Below, one piece after another: positions 31,998-40,865 of a stretch of 64,000 nucleotides of DNA. Position 1 is the stretch's first letter. The number at the start of each line of letters is the position of its first letter. The DNA comes from JALZKA01 sp963753385 (GTDB lineage Bacteria; Actinomycetota; Thermoleophilia; Solirubrobacterales; 70-9). The DNA is taken from the NCBI GenBank assembly GCA_963753385.1, contig CAVWCC010000004.1:225128-289127 (forward strand), given 5' to 3'. The position numbers were made by a program, and so were the translations under genes. Below the pieces are notes generated by a model that was not told the origin of the DNA, did no database searches, and was given only the letters and a program-made list of their open reading frames with translations.

Positions 31998-33344
31998 ATG
32001 GGTGCGGAAACGACCGTAGCGTGGCCGGCGTGGGAGGATCCGGCGTTCTACGAACAGGACCCCGAGGTCATCCATGCGGCGATGGCCGCGCAGCGGCGCG
32101 CCGAGCCGGTCTATTGGTATGAGCGCGGCGGCTTCTGGGTCCTGTCGAAGTGGGAGGACGTCCGCTACGCGGGCTCGCACCCCGAGGTGTTCAGCAACCA
32201 GTACGGGTTCCTGATCGGCGACTCCGGCGATCCGGAGAAGATCATGCCGAACCTGCCGCCTTGGGCGCAGGAGGCGCTTTCCAAGCCGGGCCTGACCGCG
32301 GCTGAGAAACGGGGGATCATCGCGCGCGGGAAGGTGACGCGGGCCTACGACCAGTCTCCCAACGGCCAGGACTTGCACATGATCCTGTTGGATCCACCGC
32401 GCCACCGCGAGGTGCGCCGGGTGCTCACGCAGGCGCTCAGCCCCAAGCTCGTGCGCTCGCTGGGCCCGATGATCGCCGAGGCGACCGACGAGTTGCTGGA
32501 CAGGATCACGCCCGGCGAGGTCACGGACGTCGTGCCGATCGTGGGCGGCATTCCCGCTGCGCTGATCGCTTCGTTGCTCGGTGTCCCGCGCGACATGCAC
32601 GACCAGTTCGCCGCCTGGGCGGACAACTCCCTGAAGTTCTCCGCGATGCCCCCCGGCAGCGATCCCGAGGAGGTGGCGCGCTTGCGCAGCAGCGTCGAGG
32701 AGCTGATGGCCTATGCCAACGAGCTCATCGACGAGCGACGGGCGGCGGGCGCCCAGGGCGACGATCTCATCAGCGCGTTCCTGCGATCCGAGCTCGATGG
32801 CGCCCCCATCAGCCCCGCGATGATGATGATCTACACCACATCGGTCATCTCGGCGGGCAGCGACACCACCAGGCACATGCTCTCGTTCCTTGTGCACGCG
32901 CTGGCCGTGCGTCCCGATCAGCGGGAGCTGCTGCTGGAGCGTCCCGAGCTGAGGCTCAACGCCGTCGAGGAAACGCTGCGCTACTACCCCGTCGTCTGGG
33001 GCCAAGCGCGGACCGCGATGGAGGACGTCGAGATGGGCGGCAAGCAGATCGCGAAGGACGACTTCGTCTTCCGGGCGTTCGCCAGCGCCAACCGCGACGA
33101 GGACATCTACGAGAACCCCGACGAGTTCGACATCACCCGCTCGTTCAAGGGCGGCCATGTGGGCTTCGGCTGGGGCGAGCACGTCTGCCCCGGCTCCCCG
33201 CTGGTGCGCGCGGACGCGCCGATCATCCTCGAGCGCATCCTCAACCGCTTTCGCTCCTGGGAGCCCGCCGGCACGCCTGAGCGTCAGACGTCGCTGCTCC
33301 TCAACGGCCTGCGCAGCCTCCCGATCAAGTTCCACGCGCGATGA
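31998..33344 (+). CDS. Cytochrome P450
   Basis: A 448-residue bacterial class I P450. The I-helix oxygen-binding motif AGSDTT is at residues 286-291 and the K-helix E325-x2-R328 follows. The heme loop FGWGEHVCPG has the axial ligand at Cys397. A histidine-rich C-helix segment (LDPPRHREVRRVL) binds the heme propionates. No membrane anchor is present. Electrons would come from the ferredoxin at 22,106 via the reductase at 10,223 or FprA. The position directly ahead of the Mce importer operon recalls mycobacterial steroid and terpenoid P450s, such as the CYP125/142 and CYP124 groups, but the subfamily cannot be set by eye. Confidence 0.95.
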   Translation: MGAETTVAWPAWEDPAFYEQDPEVIHAAMAAQRRAEPVYWYERGGFWVLSKWEDVRYAGSHPEVFSNQYGFLIGDSGDPEKIMPNLPPWAQEALSKPGLTAAEKRGIIARGKVTRAYDQSPNGQDLHMILLDPPRHREVRRVLTQALSPKLVRSLGPMIAEATDELLDRITPGEVTDVVPIVGGIPAALIASLLGVPRDMHDQFAAWADNSLKFSAMPPGSDPEEVARLRSSVEELMAYANELIDERRAAGAQGDDLISAFLRSELDGAPISPAMMMIYTTSVISAGSDTTRHMLSFLVHALAVRPDQRELLLERPELRLNAVEETLRYYPVVWGQARTAMEDVEMGGKQIAKDDFVFRAFASANRDEDIYENPDEFDITRSFKGGHVGFGWGEHVCPGSPLVRADAPIILERILNRFRSWEPAGTPERQTSLLLNGLRSLPIKFHAR

Positions 33345-33417
33345 CGGGCAACTCGGTGGTCGTCCTCGGACGCGCCGACAGGGGACCGTCGCACGAGCCT
33401 TAGGCCCGAGTTGCCCG
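33345..33417. repeat. 12-bp inverted repeat between P450 and the mce operon
   Basis: CGGGCAACTCGG (33345-33356), starting right after the P450 stop, is repeated inverted as CCGAGTTGCCCG (33406-33417), with 49 bases between. The arms could form a long-loop hairpin (attenuation of the mce operon or P450 terminator) or bind a dimeric regulator. No T run follows. Confidence 0.5.
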
Positions 33418-33457
33418 CGGGGAGAGGAGACTGCAGCGGTTCGGGGAGGTCGCGGGG

Positions 33458-34322
33458 ATGAGCGCGAGGGAGACTCCGCTGCCGAGCGCCGAGACTCCGC
33501 TGCCGAGCGCCACTACGACGCGGCGCCGCTTTGTCCCACGGATGCCGACGCCCCCCGCGCTTGTCGAGCTCGGCGGCATGTGCCGGCTCTTGTTCGTCCT
33601 CCCCAGGCTCGCGCTGCGACCGCCGGTCGACTGGGGCCCGGAGTTCATCTCCCGGTTCGTTTTCACGATCCGGATCTGCTTCGTCCCGCTCGTCATCAGC
33701 GCCTTCGCGCTGTCGTTCGGGCCGGTAGGCGTCCAGGCCTCGGGCTTCTTCTCGCTGTACGGCGCGTTCGACCGGCTCGGCAGCATCTATGTGCTCACCG
33801 TGGTCCGGCTCTTCGGTCCGCTGGCGGTCGCGACCATCCTCGCCGGGGCGGCCGGCACGGCGATGTGCTCCGACCTCGGCGCCCGGGTCGTCCGCGGGGA
33901 GATCGACGCCCTCGAGGTCCTCGGCGTGGACAGCGTCAAGGGCCTCGTCCTGCCGCGCGTGCTCGCGCTGAGCCTGGCGGCTGTCCTGTTCAACATCTTC
34001 GCCGTCATCGCCGGCACGCTCGGGGCGATGCTGGTGCTCGTCCAGCACAACGCCGAGCTCGCGCCCTTCTTCGACAACTTCTTCGCCAACGCGACGGCAC
34101 TCGAGCTTGCGGCGGCGACGCGTCAAGTCGGCGCTGTACGGGATGATCATCGCGCTCGTCTGCTGCTACAAGGGCATGCACGTCTCGGGCGGCCCCGAAG
34201 GCGTCGGCAAGGCGGTCAACCAGTCGATCGTCATCGTCTTTCTGACGATCGGGTTCGTCGACTACGTCTTCACCCAGCTCCTGCTGGCCACGAACCCCGT
34301 TCTGTCGCAGGTGCGCGGATGA
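33458..34322 (+). CDS. yrbEA: YrbE/MlaE-type permease, first of two (frameshifted)
   Basis: An integral membrane permease of the Mce importer, about 288 residues. Five or six hydrophobic segments are seen, with the MlaE-family stretch GTAMCSDLGARVVRGEIDALEVLGVDS in the cytoplasmic loop that contacts the ATPase. The frame is broken near 34125: ...ATALELAAAT continues as VKSALYGMIIALVCCYKGM in another frame and ends at 34322. The span length fits one extra base. GGGGAGG lies 8 bases ahead of ATG 33458. The first 18 codons contain a 21-base tandem duplication. The TGA overlaps the ATG of the second permease. Confidence 0.88.
33470..33511 (+). repeat. Tandem duplication of 21 bases in the N-terminus of the first YrbE
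   Basis: Bases 33470-33490 and 33491-33511 are identical and add one copy of ETPLPSA to the protein N-terminus. The multiple-of-three length keeps the frame. The cytoplasmic N-terminus of YrbE proteins is variable, so the change is probably neutral. Confidence 0.75.
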
Positions 34323-35104
34323 TCACGCGGCCGACGACGCTCCTGGACGAGGCCGGGGCGGCGACGCAGTTCTCATGGCGCGTGATCAAGGGCACCCGCA
34401 CGGCGCTGCGCTCCTACTTCTCGGAGGTCCTGCGCCAGACCACCGTGCTCACGACCGGGTCGGTGCTGGTCGTCGTGTTCATGGTCCTCGCGTATGGCCT
34501 GGTCGTCGGCGTTACGTCGGCCTACGCCGCCCGCCTGATCGGTGCGCCTAGCCTGGCCGCCCTGGGCCCGGCGATCGGGAGCCTTCGCGAGATGACCCCG
34601 TACGCGTTCGCCTACATGATGGCCGCCAAGGTCAGCACGGGCTACGTCGCGGAGATCGGCACGATGCGGATCACCGAGGAGATCGACTCCCTCGAGGTCA
34701 TGGGGGTCCGGCCCATCGCCTACCTGTGCTCGACGCGGATCCTCGCGACCCTGATCTTCCTGCCGCTGGTCTACGGCTTCGCCGTCGTGGTCGGCTTCGC
34801 CGCCGCGTACGTGGCGATCGTCGTCCAGATCGGGCAGGTCTCGCCAGGCGGGTACTTCGAGCTGTTCTGGAAGTTCCAGAGCCCCCCAGACCTCCTGTTC
34901 TCGGCCGCCAAGGGCACGACCATGGGCATCTACGTGGTGCTGGTCGGGGTCTACTACGGCTACCGCGTGCGCGGGGGGCCGGTCGGCGTGGGCCAGGCGA
35001 CGGCGCGCGCGATGGTCGTCAACCTCATCGGCATCTACGTCATCGGCGTGCTGCTGAGCCAGCTGTTCTGGGGCGGCGACGCAAACCTCCCGGTGGGCGG
35101 ATGA
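34319..35104 (+). CDS. yrbEB: YrbE/MlaE-type permease, second of two
   Basis: A 261-residue Mce-system permease. Hydrophobic helices alternate with the conserved cytoplasmic loop VAEIGTMRITEEIDSLEVMGVRPIAYL, which couples to the MceG/MlaF-type ATPase. The end reads NLIGIYVIGVLLSQLFWGGD. It forms a heterodimeric channel with the preceding YrbE. ATG 34319 overlaps the previous stop and its own stop overlaps the first mce gene (ATGA), so the order yrbEA-yrbEB-mce is tightly coupled. No ATPase gene is near; in actinobacteria MceG is usually encoded elsewhere. Confidence 0.93.
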   Translation: MITRPTTLLDEAGAATQFSWRVIKGTRTALRSYFSEVLRQTTVLTTGSVLVVVFMVLAYGLVVGVTSAYAARLIGAPSLAALGPAIGSLREMTPYAFAYMMAAKVSTGYVAEIGTMRITEEIDSLEVMGVRPIAYLCSTRILATLIFLPLVYGFAVVVGFAAAYVAIVVQIGQVSPGGYFELFWKFQSPPDLLFSAAKGTTMGIYVVLVGVYYGYRVRGGPVGVGQATARAMVVNLIGIYVIGVLLSQLFWGGDANLPVGG

Positions 35105-36453
35105 CCCAGCGCGTCGCGTGGAGCCGAGCCGCACCGGTCCTCCTGCTCGTCGCCGCGGCGACGGCCGTGAGCGCAGTCGTGCTGCTCTCGGACGATCCGT
35201 ACCGGGTGCATGCGCTCTTCCACAACGCCGGGCAGGTCGTCGAGGGCGCCCGCGTCGAGGAGGCCGGCCGCAAGGTCGGCACCGTCGGGGCGGTCCGCCT
35301 GACGGGCAACGGCCTCGCCCGACTCGAGCTCGAAATCGAGGACGAGAACCTCGTCCCCCTCACCGTCGGGACGCGGGCGTCGATCAGGTCCGTCGGGCCG
35401 GCCGGCCTCGCGAACAACTACGTCGTTCTGTCCCCGGGCGTGCCGGACGCGGCGGAGCTCGCCTCCGGAGCGGTGCTGGGACTGAGCCAGACGCATGGGC
35501 TCGTGTCCTTGGACGCGGTGCTCAACTCATTCGGGCCGAAGCAGCGCGCGAACTTCCGCGCGCTCATTGCGAACAGCGACCGCGTCTTCGCCGGGGCCGC
35601 CGGGAGGGACTTCAACAGCTTCGCCGGGAAGCTGTCGCCCGCGCTGGCGGAGCTCGACGGCCTGATGCGGGACTTCGCCGCAGACCGGGTCGCGCTCAGG
35701 GGAATCATCCGCTCGGTGGCCCAGGCCTCAACCGCGGTCGCCGCCCGACGCGAGGACCTCGGCGCCGCTGTCGAGCACACCGCCGCGGCCCTGGGAGCCG
35801 TCGCTTCGGAGCGCCGAGCGCTCGGGGACGTGCTGACGCGCGCGCCGGCCGTGCTCCGGCAGGGCCGGGGGACGCTCGCCGCCGCGGAGGGCGCGGTGAC
35901 CGCGCTGCGACCCGTGCTCCGCTCGGTGCCAGCCACCGGGCGGCCGCTGCGCCCGTTCCTGTCGGAGCTCGTCACGCTCATGCCGCGTGCGCGTGTCGTG
36001 CTGGGGGACCTGAACCGCCAGCTGCCGGGCCTCACAGCGGCCGTCGCCGGCTTCCGTCCCCTCAAGGCACCCGCGGTGCGCGCGCTGCGAGAGACCGGCG
36101 CGGCCATGCAGGAGATGCGGCCGATCTTCGCGGGCCTCCGGCTGTACGGGACCGACTTCCTGCTCGGGCTCCTGTCCTCAATCGGCGGGAGGGCCACCGC
36201 CCCGTACTCGGCCAACGGCCACTACGCGAAGGCGAACTTCGTCCAGAGCCCGGAGACCGCGCTGAAGGGCCTGTCCTCCGTGTTGGACACGACGGGGCTC
36301 GTGCCGGGCCTCTTCGACGTCCGCACCGGGTTGACGCGCCGGTGCCCCGGCGGCAATACGCCACCGGCTCCTGACGGGTCCAACCCGTGGGATGTCGGGC
36401 CGGAGATCTGCGACATCACGCAGAGCACACCGGCGGAGGTGAACACGCCGTGA
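35101..36453 (+). CDS. Mce-family substrate-binding protein 1
   Basis: A 450-residue MlaD/Mce protein. An N-terminal signal-anchor helix (APVLLLVAAATAVSAVVLL) is followed by one MCE beta-barrel domain (about residues 34-115, with GARVEEAGRKVGTVGAVRL and SIRSVGPAGLANNYVVLSPG). A long alpha-helical region of heptad-like repeats then forms the needle of the hexamer. It lies outside the membrane and guides lipids toward the YrbE channel. Start ATG 35101 overlaps the yrbE stop. It is first of six consecutive mce genes, matching the canonical hexameric set, so it holds the MceA position; the sequence itself does not assign the letter with certainty. Confidence 0.9.
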   Translation: MTQRVAWSRAAPVLLLVAAATAVSAVVLLSDDPYRVHALFHNAGQVVEGARVEEAGRKVGTVGAVRLTGNGLARLELEIEDENLVPLTVGTRASIRSVGPAGLANNYVVLSPGVPDAAELASGAVLGLSQTHGLVSLDAVLNSFGPKQRANFRALIANSDRVFAGAAGRDFNSFAGKLSPALAELDGLMRDFAADRVALRGIIRSVAQASTAVAARREDLGAAVEHTAAALGAVASERRALGDVLTRAPAVLRQGRGTLAAAEGAVTALRPVLRSVPATGRPLRPFLSELVTLMPRARVVLGDLNRQLPGLTAAVAGFRPLKAPAVRALRETGAAMQEMRPIFAGLRLYGTDFLLGLLSSIGGRATAPYSANGHYAKANFVQSPETALKGLSSVLDTTGLVPGLFDVRTGLTRRCPGGNTPPAPDGSNPWDVGPEICDITQSTPAEVNTP

Positions 36454-37993
36454 AGCGCCTCGTCGGCCTGTGCCTGGTCGCCGTCCTGGTCGCCGCGATT
36501 GCGATCGTGCGCCCGACGGTGGGCGAGGGCGACGGCGCATACAGGGTCCAAGCGGTCTTCGACACAGCGAAGGGGCTCGTCCCCGGCCAGACGGTCAAGA
36601 TCGCGGGCACCGAGGTCGGCCGGGTGACTGACGTCGAGTTCGCACCGGGGCCCGCGGCGCTCGTGACGTTCGAGGTCCCGGACCGGTTCGCCCCGTTTCG
36701 CGCCGACGCAAGCTGCCGGATCCTGCCGGAGGGGCTCCTGAGCGAGAACTACGTCGAGTGCGATCCCGGCTCCAAGGGGTCGCTCGAGGGCGAGGTCCCG
36801 AGGGTCCCGCTGGCGAATACGGCGGTCCCCACCTCCCTGCAGGAGGTGCTGAACGTCTTCGCAATGCCGGTGAACCAGCGCATCAGCGTGTTCCTGGCCG
36901 AGCTCGGCTTGATGGGCGCCGGCCGCGGCGACCAGATCAACGACCTGATCCGGCGCGCGAACCCTGCGCTGCGCGAGGCGCGCGATCTGCTCGCCCTCCT
37001 GAGCGAGCAGCGCGAGGAGATCAACCGCGCCATCGACGGGACCGACCGGGTCATGAACGCGCTTGCCCGTCGCACGAGCGACGTCCGCAGCTTCGTCAGG
37101 GAAGCGGCCGGTCTCAGCACGCGCACTGCGCTCCGCCGCGAGCAGCTGGCCGCGACCGTGCGGGAGCTGGCGCCGATGCTCCGGTCGGTCCGCCGCGGGC
37201 TGCGCCCCGTCGACGCGGCGACCGCCTCGCTCACGCCGCTCTTGGGCGACCTGCGTGACGCGGCGCCGCACCTCGACGAGTTCGCCGGCCGCTTCCCCCC
37301 TTCGCCGCGTCCGGCACCCGGGCGCTCGACAGCTTGCGGGGCGTCGCGTCGACCGGACGGCCCGCGATCAAGGCGTTCCTGCCGACGGTGAGGCGCCTCG
37401 ACCGCGCGGCGTCCGCCGCGCGTCCCTTCGCCGAGAACCTCGACGTGACCGCGGCCAGCAGCCGTGATCGGGGCGGCATCGAGGGGTTTCTCCGGACCAT
37501 CTACGGCGTCGCCTCGGCCTTCTCGGCCTACGACGACGTCTCACACGTCCAAGGCATCCTGGTCACGGTCATCGCGAAGTGCATCACCGAGCCGGACAGG
37601 CCAGAGTGCAACTACAAGTACACCGCCCCGGGCCACGGGCGCATCCCGGTCAACTCGCCGCAGTGCGGCGAGCAACGGGGGGCCCCCTGGGATCCACCCG
37701 TGGACTGCGCGGTCGAGGGCCCCGCTGGGCAGCGGTCCGGGAGGGCTCGTCGTCCCGGGCGTCGGCGTCAGGCCGATCGTCGGCCCGCCGTCCCTGCACC
37801 CGGCCGGCCTGAGCCTGCCCGCCCGGAAGCGCGGAAGCCCGTCCCGGGCCTGCCGGACCTCCCGCGCCTGCCCGACCTCCCGCGCCTGCCCGACCTCCCG
37901 GGCCTGCCCGACCTCCCGCGCCTGCCCGACGCCCCGACCGCGAAGCGGTTCAACGACGTCGCTTTCCTCCTCGACTACCTGCTCGGACCGTGA
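36450..37993 (+). CDS. Mce-family substrate-binding protein 2 (frameshifted, proline-rich tail)
   Basis: About 515 residues. Signal anchor LVGLCLVAVLVAAIAIV, an MCE domain (AKGLVPGQTVKIAGTEVGRVTDV ... LPEGLLSENYVECDPG) and a long helical domain. At 37302 a run of six Cs breaks the frame; seven Cs would give RFPPFAASGTRAL and continue to the C-terminus, so this is a one-base deletion in a homopolymer. A second pair of compensating shifts around 37720-37830 is possible, because the reading LGSGPGGLVVPGVGVRPIVGP in another frame looks more natural. The end carries five tandem (R/G)LPDLP units. GTG 36450 overlaps the previous stop. Confidence 0.85.
37847..37936 (+). repeat. Five 18-base tandem repeats encoding a (R/G)LPDLP tail
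   Basis: Five in-frame units of 18 bases, each coding Arg/Gly-Leu-Pro-Asp-Leu-Pro (the last ends Asp-Ala-Pro). Proline-rich tails at this place are known from actinobacterial Mce proteins (typically MceC/D types). Such a tail may span peptidoglycan. Unit number may vary between strains. Confidence 0.8.
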
Positions 37994-39429
37994 TGCGAGC
38001 GAGGCGGAGAGACACGGGACCGGGGCGGCAGGCCGCCTATGGGGCGATCGCCTTGGCCGTGATCCTGCTGGTCGGGTTCGTCTCCTACCGCGCGCTGGAA
38101 GGCCTGCCCTTCCAGTCGCGCTACCACGTCACGGTGGAGCTGCCGACCGCGAACCGGCTCCTCGCCACGAACGACGTGCGGATCGAGGGCGTCCGGGTAG
38201 GCCAGGTCGACCGTGTCGAGGCGATCCCCGGCACGCCGCCGCGCGCGCGGGTGGACCTGAGCCTCGAGGACGACCTCGAGGGCCTGCCGGTCGACTCGCG
38301 GGCGCGGGTCCGGCCCGCCTCTGTGCTCGGAGCGACGTATGTGGACCTGAAGCCGGGCACCAGCCGCGAGTCGATCCCGGAGGGGGGCACGCTGCGCCAG
38401 CCGCAGGCCGAGCCCCCGGTCGAGCTCGTCGACCTCTTCGGCATCTTCCGCCGCAGCTCGCGCCGGCACTTCCGGTCGATGGTCACCGGCCTCTCCGACA
38501 GCCTCGCCGGCCGCGGGCCGGCCCTGGGGACCAGCATCGCCGCGTTCCGACAGGCGAACCCGCGTCTCGAGCGCATCAGCGCCGACCTCACGGCACCGGC
38601 GACCCGGACGCCGCGCTTCCTGCGCTCCTCGGCGGACTTCTTCGAGACCCTGGGCGGGGTCAACACCGAGTTCGGCGACGCCATCGGCGGAGCGGCGCGC
38701 ACCTTCGCCGCCATGAACGCGCCATCCCTCGATGCGACGCTCGATGTGGCGCCCAGCGCGGAGCGGGCGACGGCGGCCGCTTTCGGCTCCCTGCAACCCG
38801 GGCTCGACGCCCTGCGCCGGGTCGCCGACGGACTGCGCCCGGCCGGGCGCCACCTGACCCCGACGCTGCGCCGCGTGAACGTGGCGCTCGGGGCGGGCGT
38901 CCCCCCGCTGCGGCGGCTCCCGGCCCTGTCGAGGCGCCTGCGGATGACGTTCGCTGCGCTTGCCGCCGTCGGCCGCCGTCCAAGCACCTCCGGAGCCCTG
39001 CGCAAGCTCACGTCGCTGATGCACCACACGGACGTCACCTTCGCCGACCTCGCTGAAGCGCAGGTCCACTGCAACATCATCGGACTCGGGACCCAGGGAG
39101 CGGCGTCGTACCAGGGGATATTGGGAGCCGGAGACGGGCCCGCGCTCAATGCAGTCGGCATCTCGACCTTCGGCGCCGAAACCGACGGGCAACAGGCAAG
39201 CGAGCCGTCACCCGATCTGCATGTCAACTACGCCCCGATCAACAACGCCGACGAGTGCGAGACCGGGCAGGAGCCGTATGACGAGGACGAGCAGGTCTTC
39301 GGTAACCCGCCCGGCCTCCAGACCGGCACGGTCGCCAGCGGTGACATCCCCGAGACGCTCCCGCCCCCGGGTGCGCTCGATCGGGCGCGAGCCGCGGGAC
39401 TCCTCTCGTCCGGAAGGAAGGGCCGGTGA
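37993..39429 (+). CDS. Mce-family substrate-binding protein 3
   Basis: A 478-residue Mce protein. A short basic N-terminus leads into the anchor helix AAYGAIALAVILLVGFVSY. The MCE domain runs from about residue 36 (YHVTVELPTANRLLATNDVRIEGVRVGQVDRV) to YVDLKPG. The helical domain has long Ala/Leu/Arg heptads, and an acidic C-terminal segment (ECETGQEPYDEDEQVFGNPPG) follows. Cysteines in NIIGLGT/HCN and ECETG may form a disulfide outside the cell. ATG 37993 shares one base with the previous stop (TGATG); GTG 37990 is the alternative. It is intact. Confidence 0.9.
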   Translation: MRARRRDTGPGRQAAYGAIALAVILLVGFVSYRALEGLPFQSRYHVTVELPTANRLLATNDVRIEGVRVGQVDRVEAIPGTPPRARVDLSLEDDLEGLPVDSRARVRPASVLGATYVDLKPGTSRESIPEGGTLRQPQAEPPVELVDLFGIFRRSSRRHFRSMVTGLSDSLAGRGPALGTSIAAFRQANPRLERISADLTAPATRTPRFLRSSADFFETLGGVNTEFGDAIGGAARTFAAMNAPSLDATLDVAPSAERATAAAFGSLQPGLDALRRVADGLRPAGRHLTPTLRRVNVALGAGVPPLRRLPALSRRLRMTFAALAAVGRRPSTSGALRKLTSLMHHTDVTFADLAEAQVHCNIIGLGTQGAASYQGILGAGDGPALNAVGISTFGAETDGQQASEPSPDLHVNYAPINNADECETGQEPYDEDEQVFGNPPGLQTGTVASGDIPETLPPPGALDRARAAGLLSSGRKGR

Positions 39430-40865
39430 ACGCCGTCGACCGTCTCCGCCACGAGGAGCGCAGCCAGAGGCTCACCGGGGCGATAGCGCTCCTGGTCCTG
39501 CTGGCCGTGACGGCGGCGATCTTCCTCAAGGACAACCCGTTCGCCGGCGGTTACGAGCTGCGCGCGGTCTTCCGGACCGCGAGCGGGCTGGCAAAAGGAG
39601 ACGAGGTGCGGATCGTCGGGCAGCGCGTCGGCGAGGTCACGGCCATCGGCGACGGTCCCGGGAGCTCGGCGCTCGTGACGATGAGCTTGGAGGAGGAGGC
39701 GGCGCCGGTGTCGTCCGAGGCGAGGCTGACCATCGAACCGCGCCTTCTCCTGGAAGGGGCCTTCTACGTTCGTCTCGCCCCCGGCCCACCCGGCGGGCCG
39801 ACGCTCAGCTCCGGCGGGACCCTGCCCGTCTCCCGAACCGCCGGACCGGTGCGGATCGCCGACGTCCTCTCGCTCTTCGAGCAGCCGACGCGACAGTCGC
39901 TCCACAACGCGATCGCCGGCGTCGGGCGCGGACTCGGAGGACCCCGCGGAGCGAGCGGCGCCGACGGCCTGCGACGGGCGTGGAGGGAGTTTGACGCCGG
40001 TCTCCCCAGCCTCGCCCTGACCGCCCGCGCCCTGCGCGGGACCCGCCCCGGGGACCTGGGCCAGATGCTGCGGTCGACGGGGGACATGGCCGGGCAGCTC
40101 GTCAACCATCCGGCCGCATTGTCGAACCTCATCACCAACATCAACCGCGTAACGGCCGTGGTGGCGACGCGTGATCGCGAGCTGGCGGCCACCCTGCGCG
40201 GGCTCAGCGGCACCCTCCGCGTCGCACCGCCGACGCTCGACGCGCTCGATGTCGCACTCCCCCGCCTCGAGCGCTTCGGGCGCTCGCTGCGGCCCGTGCT
40301 CGCGCGGGCGCCGCGGGCATTGCAGCTTGGCCACCCCACGCTCCGCCAGGCCGCCCTCCTCCTCCGCCGACCCGAGCTGGCGGGGCTCCTTAGAGAGCTT
40401 CGCCCGGCCACGCGTGACCTGCCCGGGCTGCAACGGCGCCTCGTCCGGCTCAGCCCGTTCGTCGGGGACGCCGGCGCGTGCCTCGATCGTCGCGTCGGGC
40501 CCGCGCTCAAGCTCACGGTCCCCGACGGCGCCCACACCACCGGTGACCCCGCCTACCTCGACCTCGTGCACGCCTTCACGGCGGCGATAGGCGCGGTGCC
40601 CACCTTCGACGGCAACGGCGTGAACGTGCGGCTGGGCGTGACGGAGGGCGCGAACGCGCTGAACCACCTCTGGCCGGAGTTCGGCGACTTCGTCGGCGGA
40701 GGGCCCGAGGTCGACGGCGTTCGTCCCACCTGGCTCGGGTTCGGCGTCGAGCCCCCGTACAGGCCGGACGCCCGGTGCACAGAGCAGGCGCTGCCGGACC
40801 TGTCGCAGCGCGCCGGCGGCGAGCCGACCTGGCTCCAGCCCACGAGCGACCGAGGGCGGCGCTGA
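39426..40865 (+). CDS. Mce-family substrate-binding protein 4
   Basis: A 479-residue Mce protein with an N-terminal anchor (LTGAIALLVLLAVTAAIFL), one MCE domain (ASGLAKGDEVRIVGQRVGEVTAI ... LTIEPRLLLEGAFYVRLAPG) and a long helical needle region. The C-terminal globular part (GDAGACLDRRVGPALKL ... DARCTEQALPDLSQ) has two cysteines that could pair. GTG 39426 overlaps the previous stop by 4 bases and its TGA overlaps the next ATG. The reading frame is intact through 1440 bases, in contrast to Mce 2. Confidence 0.9.
   Translation: MNAVDRLRHEERSQRLTGAIALLVLLAVTAAIFLKDNPFAGGYELRAVFRTASGLAKGDEVRIVGQRVGEVTAIGDGPGSSALVTMSLEEEAAPVSSEARLTIEPRLLLEGAFYVRLAPGPPGGPTLSSGGTLPVSRTAGPVRIADVLSLFEQPTRQSLHNAIAGVGRGLGGPRGASGADGLRRAWREFDAGLPSLALTARALRGTRPGDLGQMLRSTGDMAGQLVNHPAALSNLITNINRVTAVVATRDRELAATLRGLSGTLRVAPPTLDALDVALPRLERFGRSLRPVLARAPRALQLGHPTLRQAALLLRRPELAGLLRELRPATRDLPGLQRRLVRLSPFVGDAGACLDRRVGPALKLTVPDGAHTTGDPAYLDLVHAFTAAIGAVPTFDGNGVNVRLGVTEGANALNHLWPEFGDFVGGGPEVDGVRPTWLGFGVEPPYRPDARCTEQALPDLSQRAGGEPTWLQPTSDRGRR

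Noticed and set aside
37847..37936. Regular 18-base repeats as a CRISPR-like array
   Set aside because: Units are contiguous, without spacers, in frame, and encode a proline-rich tail.
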